A stretch of 7,091 bases of DNA from Bacillota bacterium (GCA_023391535.1 JAEWAU010000099.1:1-7091); one strand, 5' to 3'; positions 1 through 5,660 are shown, counted from the first letter of the stretch. Numbers and translations are program-made. The notes: a model not told the origin generated them from the sequence alone.

Positions 1-20
1 ACGCATAACAATGCGTTTTA
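1..20 (+). terminator. Possible intrinsic terminator of an upstream plus-strand gene, cut by the window edge
   Basis: ACGCAT (1-6) pairs perfectly with ATGCGT (11-16) around the loop AACA, and the T of that arm runs into TTT. This is the layout of a short rho-independent terminator reading rightward. The stem may continue to the left of the window, and no gene is visible for it, so the call is tentative. Confidence 0.4.
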
Positions 21-118
21 CAACACCCCGGTGGGATTTCCGGGCCCGTCCGCAATCCTTTTTGAATTGCTGTAAGGCAATTTCATAAAAATCGGGGAGA
101 GGCCGCGCGAGAAAAGGG

Positions 119-142
119 AAAACGCCGGGCTGAAAACGGCGT
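119..142 (-). terminator. Second, weaker terminator-like hairpin beyond yajC
   Basis: Read on the minus strand, ACGCCG (142-137) pairs with CGGCGT (127-122) and is followed by TTTCCCTTTT. It lies about 30 nt beyond the stronger yajC terminator and could act as a back-up. A competing stem, GGCTGA (128-133) with TCAGCC (142-147), overlaps it. The broken T-run makes this less convincing than 172..214. The remaining sequence between 20 and 119 holds only small AATTGC/GCAATT inverted repeats (65-82) and no gene that I can support. Confidence 0.35.
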
Positions 143-171
143 CAGCCGAATAACCGGTTCAAAAAGCAGAT

Positions 172-214
172 AAAATCCGCGCCAAAAGTTTTCCCTTATG
201 GATTTTGACGCGGA
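172..214 (-). terminator. Intrinsic terminator of yajC
   Basis: On the minus strand a 12-bp stem forms between 214-203 (TCCGCGTCAAAA) and 187-176 (TTTTGGCGCGGA), with one T-G wobble and a 15-nt loop. It is followed directly by TTTTA (175-171). The stem begins about 33 nt past the yajC stop codon. Read the other way, no T-run follows, so it works only for the leftward transcript. Confidence 0.8.
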
Positions 215-247
215 ATCGCACTCCACAATCGAACCGGAAATTCGGTT

Positions 248-583
248 TTAGTCGTCGTGCATGGTCTGTACGCTCTGGATGGCCCACTTTTTGAGCAGAA
301 GCTTGTTGCGGTCCGCTCCGGTTTCGACGACGACGCCGTCGTCCTTGACGGAAACGACGCGGCCGACGATGCCGCCCACCGTGGTGACGTTATCGCCTAC
401 CGAGATGTTGTCGCGCATGTGCTGCGCCTGCTTCTCTTTTTTCCGCTGCGGGCGGATCATGAAGAAATACATGATGGCGAAAATGGCTACAAAAGGCAGA
501 ACCAGAGTAAGCATCGCGCCCGCGCTGTTCGCCGAGGAAGACGGGTTACTGGAGCTCGCGCCCATTACAAAATTGAAAAACAT
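248..583 (-). CDS. yajC: YajC, preprotein translocase accessory subunit
   Basis: A 111-residue small membrane protein. YajC associates with SecD and SecF at the SecYEG channel in the cytoplasmic membrane and helps protein export. A short Ser/Asn-rich N-terminus is followed by one hydrophobic segment at about residues 23-43. Next comes the family hallmark FMIRPQRKKEK (41-51), a basic cytoplasmic flank, and then the conserved VGDNVTTVGGIVGRVV stretch (62-77). Length is typical of the family. Reading upstream in the same frame would add 36 residues that do not resemble YajC. The ATG at 583 is chosen because GGAGGTG lies 11 nt upstream; the next ATG (565) has no such site. It follows queA and tgt as in many bacteria, but here it has its own promoter in a 193-nt gap and a terminator right after it. 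No secD or secF follows in the window. Confidence 0.93.
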   Translation of the reverse strand: MFFNFVMGASSSNPSSSANSAGAMLTLVLPFVAIFAIMYFFMIRPQRKKEKQAQHMRDNISVGDNVTTVGGIVGRVVSVKDDGVVVETGADRNKLLLKKWAIQSVQTMHDD

Positions 584-594
584 GAGTGGAATTG

Positions 595-601
595 CACCTC
601 C
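595..601 (-). promoter_or_regulatory. Ribosome binding site of yajC
   Basis: GGAGGTG on the minus strand, with 11 nt before the ATG at 583. The spacing is slightly long, but no other candidate start has a comparable site, so it fixes the start codon. Confidence 0.7.
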
Positions 602-662
602 GTTTTTTGGTCCGTATGCCCTGCTGGGCCGCTCTATCCCGAAAGCATGACATGGCAGAATT

Positions 663-691
663 ATTATACCCGTTCCCAAGGGGCTTGGCAA
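663..691 (-). promoter_or_regulatory. Sigma-A-type promoter for yajC
   Basis: On the minus strand, TTGCCA (691-686) and a perfect TATAAT (668-663) are separated by exactly 17 nt. Transcription would start near 656, giving a leader of roughly 70 nt before the yajC ATG. It lets yajC be expressed independently of queA-tgt. Confidence 0.75.
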
Positions 692-707
692 GTTTTAATG
701 GAAACTT

Positions 708-744
708 TTTCGCGCCGGCGGAAACAAAACGCGAAAGCGGCGCG
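708..744. other. GC-rich overlapping inverted repeats between tgt and yajC
   Basis: Two perfect 7-bp stems share this stretch and cannot both form: CGCGCCG (711-717) with CGGCGCG (738-744), and TTTCGCG (708-714) with CGCGAAA (730-736). It lies just past the tgt stop codon and just upstream of the yajC -35 box. On the minus strand it is followed by A's rather than T's, so it is not a canonical terminator for tgt. It may still protect or punctuate the tgt mRNA end. Confidence 0.4.
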
Positions 745-776
745 GTTCCCACCTCTTTTGGGGGCCGGAGGAGACG

Positions 777-1904
777 CTAAATGCGCCGCTCCACGGTTTG
801 CGCCAGCTCTTTTCGGAGCGTTTCAAACCGGCCTTCGTCCAGCGCCGCGCGTATTTTTGCGAGAAGCGCGTTGTAGAACCAGAGGTTATGGATCACGCCC
901 AGCCGCATGCCGAGAATCTCCTGCGCCTTGAACAGATGGTGGATATAGGCGCGCGAGAACTGCCGACAGACGGGGCAGCCGCAGGATTCGTCCAGCGGGA
1001 GCGGGTCGTTCTGGTATTTGGCGTTTAAAAGGTTGCGGCGCCCCTGCGCGGTAAAGATGTGCGCATGGCGCGCGTTCCGGCTCGGGAGCACGCAGTCGAA
1101 CAGGTCCACGCCGCGCGCCACGGCTTCGAGAATATTGAGCGGCGTGCCTACGCCCATCAGGTAGCGCGGCTTCTCCCGCGGCATCAGCGGTTCCACGCAT
1201 TCGATAACGCGGTACATTTCCTCCGCGCTTTCGCCCACTGCCAAACCCCCGATGGCGTAGCCGTCCAGATCGAGCTCCGCGATCTGCCGCATGTTCTCTT
1301 TGCGGATCTCCTCATACGTGGAACCCTGGTTGATGCCGAACAGCATCTGGGCCGGATTGACGGTGTTTTCCCCGTTTAAGCGCGCAAGCTCCGCCTTGCA
1401 GCGTTCCAGCCAGCGGACGGTGCGCTGCGCCGACAAACGGGCGTACTCTTCCTGCGCCGGGTTCGCCACGCATTCGTCGAACGCCATCGCGATGGTGGAG
1501 CCGAGGTTCGACTGGATGCGCATGCTCTCCTCCGGGCCCATAAAGATGCGGCTGCCGTCGATATGCGAGGCGAACGTCACGCCCTCCTCCGTGATATCGC
1601 GCAGCTTGGCAAGCGAAAACACCTGAAAGCCGCCGCTGTCCGTCAGGATGGGGCCGCTCCAGTTCATGAAGCGGTGCAGTCCGCCCAGGGCACGCACCGT
1701 CTCGTCGCCGGGGCGCAGGTGAAGATGATACGTGTTGCACAGGGCAACCTGGCAGCCCAGCTCCTTCAGCTCGGGCGCCGAGATGCCGCCCTTGATGGCC
1801 GCCAAAGTTGCCACATTCATAAAGGCCGGCGTCTGCACCTCGCCGTGCACGGTTTTCAGGCGGCCGCGGCGCGCCGCCCCTTCGGTTTTCAGCAGTTCAA
1901 ACAT
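777..1904 (-). CDS. tgt: tRNA-guanine transglycosylase (bacterial Tgt)
   Basis: A 375-residue cytosolic enzyme that exchanges guanine-34 in the anticodons of tRNAs for Asp, Asn, His and Tyr with preQ1, the base-swap step of queuosine synthesis. DSGGFQ carries Asp89, the general acid/base, and LFDCVLPSRNARHAH (268-282) carries Asp270, the expected nucleophile. The structural zinc site is complete: Cys308, Cys310, Cys313 in CGCPVC, and His339 in GVIHN. The 26-residue gap from the last Cys to the His matches what I recall of the E. coli enzyme. Length is normal. The start at 1904 is set by GGAGGA five bases upstream; the same frame stays open for 39 more codons into the queA end, but that stretch is not Tgt-like. 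The gene lies 22 nt after queA, which encodes the next enzyme of the pathway, so the two are very likely cotranscribed. Confidence 0.97.
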   Translation of the reverse strand: MFELLKTEGAARRGRLKTVHGEVQTPAFMNVATLAAIKGGISAPELKELGCQVALCNTYHLHLRPGDETVRALGGLHRFMNWSGPILTDSGGFQVFSLAKLRDITEEGVTFASHIDGSRIFMGPEESMRIQSNLGSTIAMAFDECVANPAQEEYARLSAQRTVRWLERCKAELARLNGENTVNPAQMLFGINQGSTYEEIRKENMRQIAELDLDGYAIGGLAVGESAEEMYRVIECVEPLMPREKPRYLMGVGTPLNILEAVARGVDLFDCVLPSRNARHAHIFTAQGRRNLLNAKYQNDPLPLDESCGCPVCRQFSRAYIHHLFKAQEILGMRLGVIHNLWFYNALLAKIRAALDEGRFETLRKELAQTVERRI

Positions 1905-1908
1905 GCGA

Positions 1909-1914
1909 TCCTCC
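1909..1914 (-). promoter_or_regulatory. Ribosome binding site of tgt
   Basis: GGAGGA sits in the 22-nt gap after queA, 4 nt before the ATG at 1904 (5-6 nt counted from the GGAGG core). It decides this start over upstream in-frame ATGs inside queA. Confidence 0.8.
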
Positions 1915-1926
1915 GTACGTACACAT

Positions 1927-2958
1927 TCAGTACAGGAACATGGCGTCCCCGAAGCTGTAAAAGCGATAGCGCTCGCGGATGGCTTCTTCGTAGGCCGCAA
2001 GAACGTGCTCCCGGCCGGCAAACGCCGAAACCAGCATCAGAAGCGTGCTCTCCGGAAGATGAAAGTTGGTGATGAGTGCGTCGATCGCCTTGAACTCATA
2101 GCCCGGATAAATATAGATGCCTGTCCAGCCCTCGGCGGCGCAGATTTGCCCCCGCTCGTGCGCCACCGTTTCCAGCGTGCGGCAGCTCGTGGTGCCCACG
2201 CCCACGACGCGTCCGCCCTTCTGCTTTGTCTCGTTGATGAGATCGGCGGTGGCCTGCGGAAGCTCGTAATGCTCGAAGTGCATCTCGTGGTCCTCGACGT
2301 TCTCCTCTTTCACCGGGCGGAACGTGCCGAGGCCCACATGGAGCGTAACCCGGCCGATGCGCACGCCTTTCGCCTGGATGCGCGCAAGCAGCTCGGGCGT
2401 GAAATGCAGCCCGGCCGTGGGCGCCGCGGCGGAACCGGGCTCGCGCGCGTACACGGTTTGGTAAAGCTCTTTTTCGGAATCGGTGAGTTCCTTTTTGATG
2501 TAGTGCGGCAGGGGCATTTCGCCGATGCGCTCAATCAGGGCAAAGAAATTGCCTTCGAACGCGAAACGGACGATGCGGTTGCCGCCCTCCACGATCTCCA
2601 GAACCTCCGCGCGCAGCAGGCCGTCCCCGAACTCGAAGCGCGCGCCCGGCTTCGCGATCCGGCCTGGCTTGACGAGCACCTCCCAGGTATCGGCGCTCTT
2701 CTGCGTGAGCAGCAAAAACTCGATATGCCCGCCGGTTTTCTCTTTGCGCCCGTAAAGCCTCGCCGGGAGCACGCGGGAATCGTTAATGATGAGGCAGTCT
2801 TCCGGGTTTAAAAGCCGTTCGATCTCGCGGAAAACGGTATGGCCGACGGCGCCGGTCCTGCGGTCGAGCGTCATGAGGCGGGACGCGTCGCGCTCCGCAA
2901 GCGGCTCCTGGGCGATCAGCTCCGGCGGGAGATGATAGGAAAAATCGGTTCGTTTCAT
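1927..2958 (-). CDS. queA: S-adenosylmethionine:tRNA ribosyltransferase-isomerase
   Basis: A 343-residue cytosolic enzyme that transfers and isomerises the ribosyl part of S-adenosylmethionine onto preQ1-modified tRNA, giving epoxyqueuosine. Family blocks appear in the usual order: YHLPPELIAQEP (8-19), IINDSRVLPARL (57-68), SAAAPTAGLHFT (176-187), HVGLGTFRPV (207-216), GTTSCRTLE (255-263), ITNFHLPESTLLMLVSAF (296-313) and the C-terminal YRFYSFGDAMF (331-341). Length is typical and nothing is missing. The ATG at 2958 has AAAGGAG (2970-2964) five bases upstream. The gene precedes tgt with a 22-nt gap. Its product acts after Tgt, so the pair works on the same tRNA position. No epoxyqueuosine reductase or preQ1 biosynthesis gene lies in the window. 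It diverges from the lysine operon across a 630-nt regulatory region. Confidence 0.97.
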   Translation of the reverse strand: MKRTDFSYHLPPELIAQEPLAERDASRLMTLDRRTGAVGHTVFREIERLLNPEDCLIINDSRVLPARLYGRKEKTGGHIEFLLLTQKSADTWEVLVKPGRIAKPGARFEFGDGLLRAEVLEIVEGGNRIVRFAFEGNFFALIERIGEMPLPHYIKKELTDSEKELYQTVYAREPGSAAAPTAGLHFTPELLARIQAKGVRIGRVTLHVGLGTFRPVKEENVEDHEMHFEHYELPQATADLINETKQKGGRVVGVGTTSCRTLETVAHERGQICAAEGWTGIYIYPGYEFKAIDALITNFHLPESTLLMLVSAFAGREHVLAAYEEAIRERYRFYSFGDAMFLY

Positions 2959-2975
2959 GGCTTCTCCTTTAATTC

Positions 2976-3020
2976 GGATGAAAACCGCATCCCCAAAAGC
3001 TCCGCGGCGCCGTTTTTGGG
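2976..3020 (-). other. Hairpins in the probable queA leader
   Basis: Two adjacent stems lie just upstream of the queA ribosome binding site: GGATG (2976-2980) with CATCC (2988-2992), and CCCAAAAGC (2992-3000) with GTTTTTGGG (3012-3020), the latter 9 bp with one G-T wobble and an 11-nt loop. They share only base 2992. I saw no match to the preQ1 class I consensus and no T-run placed to make a terminator. Function is unknown. I see no convincing minus-strand promoter between 2959 and 3150. Confidence 0.3.
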
Positions 3021-3084
3021 CATTCGCGCGGGACCCTTCCGGCCGTTTCGCCCGCCGGATTTAAAAATGCCGCAGGGAAATGAT

Positions 3085-3113
3085 TTGACATCCGTCCTTG
3101 AAAATGATACTAT
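3085..3113 (+). promoter_or_regulatory. Strong sigma-A-type promoter of the lysine operon
   Basis: A perfect -35 TTGACA (3085-3090), a 17-nt spacer, and -10 TACTAT (3108-3113) preceded by an extended -10 TG at 3105-3106. Transcription would start near 3120, about 105 nt before the riboswitch aptamer. It is the best plus-strand promoter in the divergent region. TATACT at 3220-3225 has no partner -35 at usable spacing and would start inside the aptamer's P1 helix. Confidence 0.85.
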
Positions 3114-3126
3114 TAACTCATCATTT
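3102..3126. promoter_or_regulatory. Inverted repeat over the -10 and start site, possible operator
   Basis: AAATGAT (3102-3108) and ATCATTT (3120-3126) are perfect 7-bp inverted copies separated by 11 bp. They bracket the -10 box and the predicted start of transcription, so a bound dimeric protein would block the promoter. The repeat does not match the Fur 7-1-7 consensus well, and I cannot name a regulator. Confidence 0.35.
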
Positions 3127-3143
3127 GGTTTTGCATATTTCCA

Positions 3144-3187
3144 CCGGTTTTTGCAAGGAAAACGGCAAATTCACAACGCGAAACCGG
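3144..3187 (+). other. Leader stem upstream of the lysine aptamer
   Basis: CCGGTTT (3144-3150) is a perfect complement of AAACCGG (3181-3187) across a 30-nt loop, in the transcribed lead between promoter and aptamer. The same CCGGTTT word recurs in the 5' arm of the downstream terminator (3455-3461), so AAACCGG could pair with either. The rest of 3120-3225 shows no open reading frame with a ribosome binding site. Confidence 0.35.
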
Positions 3188-3225
3188 CAATCGGTGAGAT
3201 TTGTCCACTCAAAATTTCATATACT

Positions 3226-3391
3226 GGGATAGAGGCGCGTTTTTCATCAGTACCCTGCCGGAGGCTGTCGGAGCCGAGGAGGGCAGGCGAAAGGGAGAAA
3301 CGCCGAAGGAACCCGCTTCGGCCGCGGGCTGCCTGGTTGCACGGCAAACAGCCCTGCAACTGTCATCATGCAATTGATGGAGAGCTATTCC
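3226..3391 (+). ncRNA. Lysine riboswitch (L-box) aptamer
   Basis: A cis-acting RNA that binds lysine and lowers transcription of the genes behind it when lysine is plentiful. All five helices are visible. P1 is GGGATAG (3226-3232) with CTATTCC (3385-3391). P2 is GGC and GTTT (3234-3236, 3239-3242) with AAACGCC (3298-3304), leaving a 2-nt bulge as in the Thermotoga asd riboswitch. P3 is CCCGC (3312-3316) with GCGGG (3324-3328), P4 is GTTGCA (3336-3341) with TGCAAC (3355-3360), and P5 is CATCA (3364-3368) with TGATG (3375-3379). The conserved core strings GATAGAGG, GCCGAAGG, ACTGTCA and GGAGAGC are in place. It lies between the promoter at 3085 and asd, all in the same orientation, with a terminator downstream, so repression by transcription termination is the likely mode. 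Confidence 0.96.
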
Positions 3392-3425
3392 GCTTTGCGC
3401 GTTTTTCCCCCGCCTGCGCAAGGCG
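3391..3425 (+). other. Hairpin in the riboswitch expression platform
   Basis: CGCTTTGCGC (3391-3400) pairs with GCGCAAGGCG (3416-3425) over 10 bp with one T-G wobble, and the loop is 15 nt. It directly abuts the 3' strand of P1, sharing base 3391. No T-run follows, so it is not itself a terminator. It may stack on P1 or take part in the switch between states. Confidence 0.5.
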
Positions 3426-3454
3426 TCAACATTTCTATTATATTGCATGTCCGG

Positions 3455-3476
3455 CCGGTTTTCAACCGGTTTTTTT
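3455..3476 (+). terminator. Intrinsic terminator of the lysine riboswitch
   Basis: CCGGTT (3455-3460) pairs with AACCGG (3464-3469) around a TTC loop and is followed by seven T's (3470-3476). It lies 64 nt past the aptamer and about 110 nt before asd, where a lysine-dependent attenuator is expected. I do not see a classic antiterminator in which the 3' strand of P1 directly captures the terminator's 5' arm. Confidence 0.85.
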
Positions 3477-3542
3477 ATTGTGTCCGGCAAACGCCCCGCA
3501 GGCTTCCCCGTTCCGGCGGCAGTGCGAAAGCTCCGGGATTCG

Positions 3543-3563
3543 TGCGGTCCTTGACGAACCGCA
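3543..3563 (+). other. Small hairpin upstream of the asd ribosome binding site
   Basis: TGCGGT (3543-3548) pairs with ACCGCA (3558-3563) around a 9-nt loop, ending 8 nt before the AAAGGA site. It leaves that site free. No short upstream ORF with a ribosome binding site is apparent between the terminator and asd. Confidence 0.3.
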
Positions 3564-3571
3564 GGCGCCAG

Positions 3572-3577
3572 AAAGGA
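3572..3577 (+). promoter_or_regulatory. Ribosome binding site of asd
   Basis: AAAGGA with 11 nt before the ATG at 3589. The frame is open for 250 codons upstream through the riboswitch region, so this site and the onset of protein similarity set the start. Confidence 0.7.
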
Positions 3578-3588
3578 TTGATTGTGAA

Positions 3589-4668
3589 ATGAAGCAGTAT
3601 CAGGTGGGCGTTATCGGCGCCACGGGAATGGTGGGCCAGCGGTTTATAACGCTGCTTCAAAACCACCCGTGGTTCCGTATCGCCGCTCTCGCCGCAAGCT
3701 CCTCCTCCGCGGGGAAGCCCTATGCCGAGGCGGTGCAGGGGCGCTGGGCCATGAAGACGCCGATTCCGGAAACGGTGGCCGGCATGACGGTTCTGGACGC
3801 TTCCGCCGATATCGAAGCCCTCGCGCAGAAAGTGGATTTCGTGTTCTGCGCCGTCAATATGAAAAAAGAGGAAATCCGCGCGCTGGAGGAAACCTACGCG
3901 AAGCACGAGATTCCCGTCATTTCAAACAACAGCGCCAACCGCTTCACGCCCGACGTTCCCATGATCGTGCCGGAAATCAACGCCTCCCACGCCGCCGTGA
4001 TCCCGGCCCAGCGCCGGCGGCTCGGAACCCGGCGCGGGTTCATCGCCGTCAAATCCAACTGCTCCCTGCAAAGCTATGTGCCCGCCCTGCACCCGCTGCT
4101 GGGCTTCGGGCTCCAAAAAGCGCTGGCGTGCACCTATCAGGCCATCTCCGGCGCCGGAAAAACCTTCGAGCGCATGCCCGAGATCCTCGACAATGTCATC
4201 CCCTACATCGGCGGAGAAGAGGAAAAGTCGGAGCGGGAACCCCTCAAAATCTGGGGCAGCCTGAAAGACGGCGAAATCGTTCCTGCCGCTTCCCCGTCCA
4301 TCACGACGCAGTGCATCCGCGTCCCGGTTTCCGACGGGCACCTTGCCGCTGTGTTCGCTTCTTTTGAGAAAAAGCCGGAGATTTCCGAAATTCTTGAAAA
4401 ATGGGCGTCCTTCCGGGGGCGCGCGCAGGAGCTCGAGCTGCCCAGCGCGCCCAAACAGTTCCTGCATTATTTTACGGAGAACGACCGCCCGCAGCCGAAG
4501 CTCGACCGCGAGCTGGAAAACGGAATGGCGGTTTCCATCGGCCGGCTTCGTCCGGACAGCCAGTATGACATCAAGTTTGTCTGCCTTTCGCACAACACCA
4601 TCCGCGGCGCCGCCGGAGGCGGCATCCTGATGGCGGAGCTGCTCTGCGCGGAAGGGTATATCGACTGA
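3589..4668 (+). CDS. asd: Aspartate-semialdehyde dehydrogenase, archaeal/fungal type
   Basis: A 359-residue cytosolic enzyme that reduces aspartyl phosphate to aspartate semialdehyde with NADPH, the branch point toward lysine/diaminopimelate and threonine/methionine. The N-terminal nucleotide-binding loop is GATGMVG (10-16). SNNSANRF (112-119) is a conserved substrate/cofactor loop. The catalytic cysteine is Cys158 in KSNCSLQSYVPAL, the ISGAGK loop follows at 186-191, and the general base is His251 in SDGHLA. The KxNCSxQSYVP form and overall pattern are those of the archaeal/fungal branch rather than the B. subtilis or E. coli branch, and the length fits. It is the first gene behind the lysine riboswitch, 89 nt before dapA. 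The stop codon overlaps a small hairpin (4667-4680). Confidence 0.95.
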   Translation: MKQYQVGVIGATGMVGQRFITLLQNHPWFRIAALAASSSSAGKPYAEAVQGRWAMKTPIPETVAGMTVLDASADIEALAQKVDFVFCAVNMKKEEIRALEETYAKHEIPVISNNSANRFTPDVPMIVPEINASHAAVIPAQRRRLGTRRGFIAVKSNCSLQSYVPALHPLLGFGLQKALACTYQAISGAGKTFERMPEILDNVIPYIGGEEEKSEREPLKIWGSLKDGEIVPAASPSITTQCIRVPVSDGHLAAVFASFEKKPEISEILEKWASFRGRAQELELPSAPKQFLHYFTENDRPQPKLDRELENGMAVSIGRLRPDSQYDIKFVCLSHNTIRGAAGGGILMAELLCAEGYID

Positions 4669-4728
4669 GCCTCGCGGCTCTTACGGGTTTTTCGTGTCAC
4701 CGAATCCCGTACGGGGTGAAAATCCGTA
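4667..4728 (+). other. Hairpin cluster between asd and dapA
   Basis: Three stems lie in the 89-nt gap. GAGCC (4667-4671) pairs with GGCTC (4676-4680). TACGGG with TTCG (4682-4687, 4691-4694) pairs with CGAA and CCCGTA (4701-4704, 4706-4711). TACGG (4710-4714) pairs with CCGTA (4724-4728). The last two overlap at 4710-4711, and CCCGTACGGG (4706-4715) is itself a palindrome, so alternative folds compete. They end 13 nt before the dapA ribosome binding site. The absence of a T-run argues against a terminator; mRNA processing or differential stability is possible. Confidence 0.45.
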
Positions 4729-4741
4729 TCAACAAACAAGC

Positions 4742-4747
4742 AGGAGG
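4742..4747 (+). promoter_or_regulatory. Ribosome binding site of dapA
   Basis: A perfect AGGAGG, 10 nt before the ATG at 4758. It selects this start over the in-frame ATG at 4716-4718? no: that codon, first in the open frame at 4716, lies upstream of the site itself and within the hairpin cluster. Confidence 0.85.
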
Positions 4748-4757
4748 CTGCTCTTTT

Positions 4758-5648
4758 ATGAAAAAGACGATTTTTACCGGAGCCGGCGTCGCCATCGTGA
4801 CGCCCATGAAGGAAGACGGCTCCGTAAACTTGGAAAAGCTCGGCGCGCTGCTGGATTTTCAGATAGATAACGGCACCGACGCCATCATCATCTGCGGCAC
4901 CACGGGCGAATCCGCAACCCTCACGCACGAGGAACACGTGGCGGCCATCGATTACGCCATCCGCAAAGTGAACGGGCGCGTCCCCGTAATCGCCGGAACA
5001 GGCAGCAACGATACCCGGTACGCCATCGAGCTTTCGCTGGAGGCGCAGAAATCCGGGGCCGACGGGCTGCTGCTCGTGACGCCCTATTACAACAAAACGA
5101 CACAGGCGGGCCTTGTGCGCCATTTCTTCGCCGTGGCCGACCGCGTTTCCCTCCCCATGCTGATCTACAACGTGCCCAGCCGAACCGGAATGAACGTCCT
5201 GCCCGCTACTTACAAGGAGCTTTCCAAGCACCCGAACATCGCGGGCGTGAAGGAAGCGAACGGCAATATCGCAGCGCTTGCGGAAACGGCCGCGCTGTGC
5301 GGCGACGAACTCGCGCTCTATTCGGGCGAGGACAACATGATCGTCCCGGCGCTTTCGCTGGGCGGCAAAGGCGTCATCTCCGTGCTTTCGAACGTTCTGC
5401 CGCGCGAAACCCACGAAATCTGTTCCAAATACTTCGAAGGCGACATCGAAAGCTCCCGGCGCCTGCAGCTCGATTGCATGGGGCTTGTGAGCGCCCTCTT
5501 TTCGGAAACCAATCCCATCCCCGTGAAGGAAGCGCTCAACCGGATGGGATGGGACGTGGGCGAATGCCGCATGCCTCTCGCCCCCATGCAACCGGAGCAC
5601 CGCGCGCAGCTTTACGCGGAGCTGAAACGGCACGGGCTGATCGCCTGA
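4758..5648 (+). CDS. dapA: 4-hydroxy-tetrahydrodipicolinate synthase
   Basis: A 296-residue cytosolic (beta/alpha)8-barrel lyase that condenses pyruvate with aspartate semialdehyde, the first committed step of lysine and diaminopimelate synthesis. All expected active-site residues are visible: GTTGES (47-52) with Thr48 and Thr49, Tyr111 in VTPYYNK, Tyr137 in YNVPSRTG, Arg142, and the Schiff-base Lys165 in AGVKEAN. Each sits four residues later than its E. coli counterpart, consistent with an intact alignment. Length is typical. The open frame begins 14 codons earlier at 4716, but the AGGAGG site and family similarity place the start at 4758. The substrate comes from asd just upstream, and the product goes to dapB 75 nt downstream. 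Expression is expected to follow the lysine riboswitch. Whether the enzyme itself is lysine-inhibited cannot be read safely from the sequence. Confidence 0.97.
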   Translation: MKKTIFTGAGVAIVTPMKEDGSVNLEKLGALLDFQIDNGTDAIIICGTTGESATLTHEEHVAAIDYAIRKVNGRVPVIAGTGSNDTRYAIELSLEAQKSGADGLLLVTPYYNKTTQAGLVRHFFAVADRVSLPMLIYNVPSRTGMNVLPATYKELSKHPNIAGVKEANGNIAALAETAALCGDELALYSGEDNMIVPALSLGGKGVISVLSNVLPRETHEICSKYFEGDIESSRRLQLDCMGLVSALFSETNPIPVKEALNRMGWDVGECRMPLAPMQPEHRAQLYAELKRHGLIA

Positions 5649-5660
5649 GGCGCAGAAAAT

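Noticed and set aside
1732..2811. Plus-strand open frame of 359 codons opposite queA and the start of tgt
   Set aside because: It is antisense to queA and tgt, both complete with all family motifs, and has no ribosome binding site or recognisable domain.
2959..3020. preQ1 riboswitch before queA
   Set aside because: Hairpins are present, but the characteristic class I A-rich tail and loop sequence were not found.
3105..3119. Fur box at the lysine promoter
   Set aside because: The sequence begins TGATACTATTA, but the second half departs from the 7-1-7 consensus in several positions.
3220..3225. TATACT as an alternative -10 box
   Set aside because: No -35 lies at 16-18 nt, and the transcript would start inside the 5' strand of P1, destroying the aptamer.
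2839..3588. N-terminal extension of the asd frame through the riboswitch region
   Set aside because: The extra 250 codons cover the promoter, aptamer and terminator, and do not resemble any Asd. The ribosome binding site and homology begin at 3589.
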